A stretch of 64,000 bases of DNA, taken from assembly GCA_910584305.1 (NCBI GenBank), contig CAJTZW010000001.1:91218-155217 (forward strand). Direction: 5' to 3'. Of this stretch, positions 58,647-64,000 are shown one piece after another. Every line of letters starts with the position of its first letter. Position 1 is the stretch's first letter. Source of the DNA: an uncultured Bacilli bacterium (GTDB taxonomy: Bacteria > Bacillota_I > Bacilli_A > RF39 > UBA660). A model generated the notes under the pieces. That model searched no databases. It saw only the letters and a list, made by a program, of their open reading frames with translations, and was not told the DNA's origin. Both the position numbers and the translations under genes were made by a program.

Positions 58647-59976
58647 AAATTTTTTCAAGAAAATAATTACTTTTATTGATAAAAGAATCGTTGTTCCAAT
58701 TACAAAACTGGTTCTTCTAATTACTTCTAAATTTGATGCGAATAGTAGAAAATTTGAAAATCTATTATCACGTAATAATACATTACTTTTTGTTTCTTTG
58801 TTTTTAGCAGTTATTATATTTATAGTAATTGATCAAAAAATTATTGTTTTTACTGATAACGCAGCTGAAGTTTTAAAAAACCAACCAGTAATGGCAGTTT
58901 ACAATGAAGAAGCCTATGTTGTGGAAGGACTTCCTGAAACTGTTGATATTACATTGATAGGTAGTAAAACTGATTTATATATTGCTAAACAGTCATCGTC
59001 TCATGATGTGACTGTTGATCTTAATGGGCTAAAGCCTGGTACTCATAAGGTGAATATTGAGTATAATCAAAATGTTGGTAATATTGATTATATGGTAAAT
59101 CCGTCGACTGCAACAGTAATTATTTATCAAAAGGTGTCAGAGACAAGAACACTTTCTTATGATATATTACATCAGGATAGTTTAGATTCTACGTTGGTTA
59201 TTGATAATGTTAATTATAGTACAGATAAGGTTGTTATCAAGGGAGCAGAGCATCAATTAAAGGATGTTGCTTCTGTAAAGGCTTTAGTAGATATTAACAA
59301 TCTGGTATCACAGCAAGTTGGAACAGTCACATTAAAGGATGTTCCTTTAGTGGCTTATGATAATGAGGGGAGAGTGGTTGATGTTGAAATGGTTCCTTCT
59401 AAAATAGATGTAGATGTTCAACTGGCTTCTCCAAGCAAAGAACTCCCTATTAGGGTTGTACCAACTGGTGAGGTTAGCTTTGGGTTGGCTATTGGTTCTA
59501 TAAATGCGAATGAAACCATGGTTACAGTTTATGGAGATGAAAGCGTTTTGGCTGATTTAAAATATATACCAGTTGAAATTGATGTTAGCGATTTAAAGGA
59601 AAATATGGAATATAAACTTGAACTTCCAAAACCTGTTGGTGTTCGTTCTATGTCAGTAAGTAATGTTACAGTAAATGTTACTTTGGATTCAGTTTCAAAT
59701 AGGACACTTGATAATATTGGAGTTGAGCCACGAAACTTAGCAGATAATCTTAAAGTGCAAGCATTGGATGCTAATTCATCCTTTGTATCTGTTACGTTAA
59801 AAGGCGTTGCCTCGGTTGTAGATACAATTACTACAGATGACGTTACTGCTTATATTGATTTGAGTGGATATACAGTGGGTACATACGAAGTGGATGTACA
59901 AGTAGAAGGTAGTGATGTTCGTGTGCAGTATGCATCAAGGACAAAAAGGGTTAAAATTCAAATTGTAGAGAAATAA
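58624..59976 (+). CDS. cdaR: CdaA regulatory protein with YbbR repeats
   Basis: 450 residues from ATG 58624 with GAGGAGG upstream, inside cdaA. One membrane helix (about 50-68), then four YbbR-type repeats outside the cell, each with a VxVxVYGDESVL-like or VDVDLNGLKPGT-like stretch. CdaR binds CdaA and adjusts c-di-AMP synthesis. In most Bacilli glmM follows; here the operon ends with a terminator. Confidence 0.9.
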   Translation: MKILKSIRNFFKKIITFIDKRIVVPITKLVLLITSKFDANSRKFENLLSRNNTLLFVSLFLAVIIFIVIDQKIIVFTDNAAEVLKNQPVMAVYNEEAYVVEGLPETVDITLIGSKTDLYIAKQSSSHDVTVDLNGLKPGTHKVNIEYNQNVGNIDYMVNPSTATVIIYQKVSETRTLSYDILHQDSLDSTLVIDNVNYSTDKVVIKGAEHQLKDVASVKALVDINNLVSQQVGTVTLKDVPLVAYDNEGRVVDVEMVPSKIDVDVQLASPSKELPIRVVPTGEVSFGLAIGSINANETMVTVYGDESVLADLKYIPVEIDVSDLKENMEYKLELPKPVGVRSMSVSNVTVNVTLDSVSNRTLDNIGVEPRNLADNLKVQALDANSSFVSVTLKGVASVVDTITTDDVTAYIDLSGYTVGTYEVDVQVEGSDVRVQYASRTKRVKIQIVEK

Positions 59977-59981
59977 AAGAA

Positions 59982-60013
59982 AAAAAGCAATGCACTTGTT
60001 GGCGTTGCTTTTT
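59982..60013. terminator. Bidirectional terminator after cdaR
   Basis: Twelve-bp stem with one T-G pair (59982-59993 with 60002-60013), 8-nt loop, T run and A run on the two sides. Confidence 0.87.
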
Positions 60014-60022
60014 CTTATGTTA

Positions 60023-60220
60023 TTATTTTTCAATGTGATTAAATAATAATCCTATATTAATAATTCCACAAATTCCTACAATAATATATATGATTCTAGC
60101 AATGATATACATATCTTTGAAGATTGTGTCAATGATATTAATATCAAATAATCCAATAATTCCCCAAACAATGGCCCCAATAATGGTGAATACCAATGCT
60201 GTTTTTTGTAAGGTTTCCAT
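60023..60220 (-). CDS. Small DUF378-family membrane protein
   Basis: 65 residues on the minus strand from ATG 60220, with AAAGG 9 nt upstream. METLQKTALVFTIIGAIVWG, IIGLFDIN and ARIIYIIVGICGI match DUF378. Two membrane helices. Function unknown. Confidence 0.82.
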   Translation of the reverse strand: METLQKTALVFTIIGAIVWGIIGLFDINIIDTIFKDMYIIARIIYIIVGICGIINIGLLFNHIEK

Positions 60221-60347
60221 AAATGCCATCCTTTCTATATATTTATATTTTTATCTTTTACTATATTTTTGTTTTTATACATAATAGATACATATTTTTA
60301 CAAATTCATCCATATAATTAGATGAAATTAAAATTTGGGGTGAATAT

Positions 60348-61343
60348 ATGAAAAAAATAATGCTTGTTTGCTTGCTTTTGGTAAGCAGCTGTTTTCTGAC
60401 TGGATGTTTTGGATCCAAAAATAATGATGTAATTGCTTCTTTTAAAAAAACTGTAGAAAAATCTAAGGCATATCACATTACTGGTGAACTTGAGATTGTG
60501 AATAATGAAGAAAGTTATTTATATGCAGTAGAAGTTGCATATAAAGATGATGATTATTTTAGAGTTAGTTTAAAAAATAAAACAAATAATCATGAGCAAA
60601 TTATTTTAAAAAATGAAACAGGAGTATATGTGTTAACGCCTTCTTTGAATAAAAGTTTTAAATTTCAAAGCGAATGGCCATATAATAACTCACAAAGCTA
60701 TTTGTTACAAACGTTGGTAAAAGATATGGATAACGATGATTCTAAGACAGTGGATATTACGGAAACGGATACAATTGTTACTACTTTGGTAAATTATTCT
60801 AATAATAAAAAGTTAGTAAATCAAAAAATTTATTTTGATAAAAAAGGAAATTTGAAAAAAGTTGAAGTGTTAAACAATGATGAAAATGTGAAAATTCGAA
60901 TGACTTATAGTGATATCGATTATAAAGCAAGTTATGATTCTGATTATTTTAATTTAGATGCGAATATGGGTGTTAGCTCGGATACAGAGAAAACTTTATC
61001 TGAAATTGATGATATTATTTATCCAATGTATATGCCTGAGAATACGTATTTGACAAGTGAGGATGTCGTTTCGTTAGAAGAGGGGGAAAGAGTTATCTTG
61101 ACGTTCTCTGGCGATAGTCCATTTATGATTATCCAAGAAACCGTGGATGTAGATAACACCTCCACAACAGTTCCAGTGTATGGCGAAATTGAATGGACTG
61201 GAGATACGCTTGGTGTTATGACAGATAATACTGTGAATTGGATTAGTAATGGAGTAGAGTATTATGCAGTATCAGATGTGTTAGAAAGTTCAGAATTATT
61301 AGAAATTGTGAATTCAATTAGTTCTATGCCAGTAGGAAAATAG
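60348..61343 (+). CDS. LolA-like lipoprotein, possibly GerS-like
   Basis: 331 residues. Lipobox LTGC (Cys20) after a signal peptide. Body of strands: KAYHITGELEIVNNEESYLY, YAVEVAYKDDDYFRVSLKNK, NHEQIILKNETGVYVLTPSL and PSLNKSFKFQSEWPYNNSQS, followed by LLQTLVKDM. This is the LolA/LolB/GerS pattern. The C-terminal 110 residues are a second domain, DUF4367-like (YPMYMPENTYLTSEDVV, TFSGDSPFMIIQET). GerS works with CwlD in spore cortex modification; CwlD-like gene at 22281. Assignment by fold pattern only. Confidence 0.65.
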   Translation: MKKIMLVCLLLVSSCFLTGCFGSKNNDVIASFKKTVEKSKAYHITGELEIVNNEESYLYAVEVAYKDDDYFRVSLKNKTNNHEQIILKNETGVYVLTPSLNKSFKFQSEWPYNNSQSYLLQTLVKDMDNDDSKTVDITETDTIVTTLVNYSNNKKLVNQKIYFDKKGNLKKVEVLNNDENVKIRMTYSDIDYKASYDSDYFNLDANMGVSSDTEKTLSEIDDIIYPMYMPENTYLTSEDVVSLEEGERVILTFSGDSPFMIIQETVDVDNTSTTVPVYGEIEWTGDTLGVMTDNTVNWISNGVEYYAVSDVLESSELLEIVNSISSMPVGK

Positions 61344-61396
61344 ATTTGTGTATCTATTTTCTTTTATTTATGATATAATGACAAATAGGTGATATA

Positions 61397-61924
61397 ATGA
61401 AAAAGAAAGATAGTAGTAAAGTGAATAAGGTAAAAACGGATGTAATACAGGAATCTGCGACTGATGAACTTAGAAAATTATCTACAATTTTAATTACTAT
61501 TGTAGGAATTATTTGTGTTTTTTATATTATAACAGTGATTGTAACGAAAAAAAATCAGTCTTTAAAATATGTAAAAGATGAAACTATTTCTCAAATTTCA
61601 TATACAGATATTTTGGCCTCTGACATTTTAAGAAAAGAAGGTTCATATTATGTTCTAGTGAAAAATCCTAGTGATGTATATTTGCCTTTATTTGAAACAT
61701 ATATATCTGCTTATTCTCGAGTAGATAATCATTTACGTATTTATTCAGTGGATTTAAATGATGCTTTAAACCAATCTTATAAGGCTGATAAAAATCATTT
61801 TGAAGCTGATCAGTTGCAATTTCAAGATACTACGCTTTTGAGAATTTCAGATGGTAGTATTGAAGCAGTATATGAAACAAGTGATAGTATAGATGAACAT
61901 TTAAAATCGTTGTTATCAGTATAG
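61397..61924 (+). CDS. Membrane-anchored protein, possible thioredoxin-like fold
   Basis: 175 residues. Charged N-terminus, one membrane helix (30-50), then SYYVLVKNPSDVYLPLFETY, which recalls a thioredoxin start without Cys, and LQFQDTTLLRISDGSIEAVY, a typical second half. Similar in layout to the protein at 55812. No Cys outside the membrane helix. Function unknown. Confidence 0.55.
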   Translation: MKKKDSSKVNKVKTDVIQESATDELRKLSTILITIVGIICVFYIITVIVTKKNQSLKYVKDETISQISYTDILASDILRKEGSYYVLVKNPSDVYLPLFETYISAYSRVDNHLRIYSVDLNDALNQSYKADKNHFEADQLQFQDTTLLRISDGSIEAVYETSDSIDEHLKSLLSV

Positions 61925-61927
61925 GGA

Positions 61928-61953
61928 GTCGAGCAATTTGACTCTTTTTTGTA
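61928..61953 (+). terminator. Terminator
   Basis: Stem GAGTC/GACTC with a 9-nt loop, six T. Confidence 0.75.
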
Positions 61954-62041
61954 AACTAAATTTAAAAAATTCTAATTCTTTTTAAATCGAATAGACAGTG
62001 AATTTTTCTTGTGATATAGTAGGGATAATGGGAGGTTAATA

Positions 62042-63226
62042 ATGAATAAGAAGGATGAAAAAGTAGTATTTCATACGGCAGAAGTTGTTGCTTTAATAAT
62101 TATTACTTGTGTTGTAGGAGTTGCAATGGGGTTCTTTTTAGGGAATCATGTGGACCACACTTTAGTAGCAAATTTTTCAGAGAATGAGTATGTTTCTGAA
62201 TTTTTGAAAAATTATGAATATATTGTACAAAATTATTATGGTGAAGTAGATTCTGAAACTTTAATGCAGGGCGCTTTAAATGGCATGTTAGCCTCGCTAG
62301 GTGATGACTATTCTACAGTTATTACCTCTGACACGTTTGATGCACAATTAGATGGCAATTATGAAGGTGTTGGAATTGAGATATATCGCACAGGGAATGC
62401 AATTGTTATTTTAAATGTTTTTGATAATTCTTCTGCATCCAATGCGGGGTTGCAGGCGGGAGATGTCATTGTATCTATTGATGGTATTGATTATTCTGAT
62501 AAAAGTTCTTCTGAGGTGACTAGTTATATTCAAAATTCTAAGGCAGAGTCTTTTCAATTTGAAGTGTTAAGAAACGGTGAAGCAATTTCGGTTACTTTGC
62601 AGAGAAGTAATGTGATAATCCCTTCTATTGAGAGCAAGACATTTGAAAAGAATGGGAAGAAAATAGGTTATATTTATATTGATATTTTTGCGAATGCAAC
62701 AACATCTCAGTTTACAGAAGCCTTATTGTCCTTAGAAAACGAGAAAATAGACGGTTTAATTATTGATGTGCGTGATAATTCTGGAGGACATTTAACAACG
62801 GCAATTGATATTTTATCAAATTTTTTAGATAGCAAGAATGTGATTTATCAAACACAAACAAAAACCGAAACTAAGAAATTTTATTCCAAGGGAAAAGTTA
62901 CAAAAGAATATCCAATGGTTATATTACAAAATAGGAATTCTGCCTCTGCATCAGAACTTTTAAGCATTTGCTTACAGGAACAGTATGGGGCAACTGTGAT
63001 TGGGGAGGTTAGTTATGGGAAGGGCACAGTACAAGAATTGGTTGCTACAGGTGATACAGAATATAAGTTTACAACAAAGAAGTGGCTGTCTCCAAATGGG
63101 GTGTGGATTCATGAAGTTGGAGTTACTCCAGATATTATTGTTTCTTTAGATGATTCTTATCAAACCCAACCTAGTGAACAAACGGATAATCAATTACAGA
63201 CCGCATTAAATTATCTAGCAGAATAG
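62042..63226 (+). CDS. ctpA: C-terminal processing protease, S41 family
   Basis: 394 residues. Membrane anchor (13-35); N-terminal helices; PDZ domain (about 95-180, GLQAGDVIVSIDGIDYSDKS); peptidase with catalytic Ser in NSASASELL (near 302) and Lys in SYGKGTVQ (near 328). Acts outside the membrane; in Bacillus CtpB cuts a sporulation signal protein. No C-terminal peptidoglycan-binding domain. Confidence 0.93.
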   Translation: MNKKDEKVVFHTAEVVALIIITCVVGVAMGFFLGNHVDHTLVANFSENEYVSEFLKNYEYIVQNYYGEVDSETLMQGALNGMLASLGDDYSTVITSDTFDAQLDGNYEGVGIEIYRTGNAIVILNVFDNSSASNAGLQAGDVIVSIDGIDYSDKSSSEVTSYIQNSKAESFQFEVLRNGEAISVTLQRSNVIIPSIESKTFEKNGKKIGYIYIDIFANATTSQFTEALLSLENEKIDGLIIDVRDNSGGHLTTAIDILSNFLDSKNVIYQTQTKTETKKFYSKGKVTKEYPMVILQNRNSASASELLSICLQEQYGATVIGEVSYGKGTVQELVATGDTEYKFTTKKWLSPNGVWIHEVGVTPDIIVSLDDSYQTQPSEQTDNQLQTALNYLAE

Positions 63227-63295
63227 AATATCTTTATTTCCATCTATCTTTTTTTGACAAAAAAAGTTATAATGGTATTTGAGAGAAGGTGGCAT

Positions 63296-63838
63296 ATGGA
63301 TAAAATTTGTATTGGTGATAATTTACAAATTCAATGCTATAAGCATAATAAACATATTCATCGTTGTTGGGATGAGGCTGTTGTATTGGATATAAAAAAA
63401 GATTATATAGTGTGTGGTAATAAGCGGACACTAGTAACGGAAGCAGAGGGTAGTGTTTGGAAAACGAAAGAACCAGCTGTTATGTATTATTTTAAGGATA
63501 AATGGTTTAATGTGATTGCACAATTAAAAAGCAATGGCGTTTCATATTATTGCAATATTGCTACACCTTATATTATAGAGGAAGGCACTATTAAATATAT
63601 CGATTATGATTTAGACCTTCGTATTTTTCCGACGGGTGATTATAAAATATTGGATAAACTTGAGTATAAATATCATAAGAGATTGATGAATTACCCTCCT
63701 GAACTGGATTTAGCCATTAAAAATGGTTTAGATGAGTTAATTAAATTATATAAAAGCCATTCTAAAATTTTCAGTGCAGATGAGAATTTACGTTATAATG
63801 AGTTGTATGAAATTTTAAAACAAAAAAATGAAATGTAG
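63296..63838 (+). CDS. DUF402-family nucleoside phosphatase (YgaC/Ntdp-like)
   Basis: 180 residues from ATG 63296 with AAGGTGG upstream. LQIQCYKHNKHIHRCWDEAV, CGNKRTLVTEAEGSVWKTKE, WFNVIAQLKSNGVSYYCNIA and IKYIDYDLDLRIFPTGDYKI closely follow B. subtilis YgaC and staphylococcal Ntdp, which hydrolyse nucleoside tri- and diphosphates with a metal bound by the Asp/Glu residues. Confidence 0.9.
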   Translation: MDKICIGDNLQIQCYKHNKHIHRCWDEAVVLDIKKDYIVCGNKRTLVTEAEGSVWKTKEPAVMYYFKDKWFNVIAQLKSNGVSYYCNIATPYIIEEGTIKYIDYDLDLRIFPTGDYKILDKLEYKYHKRLMNYPPELDLAIKNGLDELIKLYKSHSKIFSADENLRYNELYEILKQKNEM

Positions 63839-63884
63839 TCATATTTTCGTAAAACTATAATATATTATAGAGAAGACATGAGGT

Positions 63885-63906
63885 ATGAAATTTACATTTC
63901 ATTTTT
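63885..63906 (+). terminator. Terminator after DUF402 gene
   Basis: Perfect stem ATGAAAT/ATTTCAT (63885-63891 with 63896-63902), TTAC loop, T run. Confidence 0.75.
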
Positions 63907-63965
63907 ATGTTGGGACCGTTTGTTGACAAATTTCGTCAAAAAAGAAAAAAAGATGAAAAAAGATG

Positions 63966-63994
63966 TTGACAAGGGGATTGTCATTTGATATATT
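63966..63994 (+). promoter_or_regulatory. Strong promoter at the window end, rRNA-operon type
   Basis: TTGACA at 63966-63971, 17 nt, TATATT at 63989-63994, preceded by an A-rich tract (63938-63963) like an UP element. A further TTGACA at 63923 has no clear -10. Layout resembles promoters of rRNA or tRNA operons; the transcribed gene lies beyond the window. Confidence 0.7.
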
Positions 63995-64000
63995 AGTAGT

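Overview
The window is AT-rich chromosomal DNA from a low-GC Bacillota (Firmicutes) bacterium. The S10-spc-alpha ribosomal super-operon order, zinc-ribbon S14, L36, TTGACA/TATAAT promoters, AGGAGG-type ribosome binding sites and T-tailed hairpin terminators all fit. Several genes point to a spore former: a CotY/CotZ-type cysteine-rich coat protein, a SleB/CwlJ-type cortex hydrolase, a CwlD-like amidase, LysM proteins and a possibly GerS-like lipoprotein. I would place it near Bacilli/Erysipelotrichia-type gut lineages, but the window holds no marker from which I can name a genus.

1-20.2 kb is the translation core. It runs from the end of ssb and rpsR, past an orphan prepilin gene, into one long collinear operon rpsJ-rplC-rplD-rplW-rplB-rpsS-rplV-rpsC-rplP-rpmC-rpsQ-rplN-rplX-rplE-rpsN-rpsH-rplF-rplR-rpsE-rplO-secY-adk-map-infA-rpmJ-rpsM-rpsK-rpoA-rplQ. 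rpmD (L30) is missing from its usual place. Then come an SDR oxidoreductase, a second prepilin, an ECF-type ATPase pair with no ecfT, truA, and rplM-rpsI behind a probable L13 leader.

20.2-28.5 kb is mixed: a membrane-anchored Xre regulator lying between two copies of the same terminator, an rRNA-type methyltransferase, a CwlD-like amidase, an Abi_2/HEPN gene followed after 9 nt by an HtrA protease, and a surface protein with a class B sortase. The surface protein ends in an NAQTS sorting signal, close to the NPQTN signal of SrtB. A divergent ribbon-helix-helix regulator sits upstream.

28.5-43.7 kb is a 15.2 kb integrative element that splits a LysM amidase gene. The 5' part (28229-28492) and 3' part (43702-44802) rejoin in frame to 454 codons. 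The element carries a large serine recombinase and mostly defence-type genes: AbiE toxin-antitoxin with duplicated operators, a DUF6429-like gene, a frameshifted gene, a 517-521 residue class unknown, a Fic protein with an N-terminal antitoxin-like segment, a type I restriction-modification system with an extra gene between hsdS and hsdR, and a PD-(D/E)xK-like protein of unknown family beside the right end. A second copy of the left-end sequence at 32510 suggests that two units sit in tandem.

43.7-64 kb is ordinary chromosome again: tRNA-Trp, a PP2C-like phosphatase, an inosine/xanthosine triphosphatase, a lipid kinase, the DUF368/PopT undecaprenyl-phosphate transporter, coat and LysM proteins, a patatin phospholipase, a one-domain ClpB-like ATPase among thioredoxin-like membrane proteins, trmL, an unidentified structured RNA before the c-di-AMP synthase operon cdaA-cdaR, a CtpA protease and a DUF402 phosphatase. 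The window ends in a strong promoter of the kind that precedes rRNA operons.
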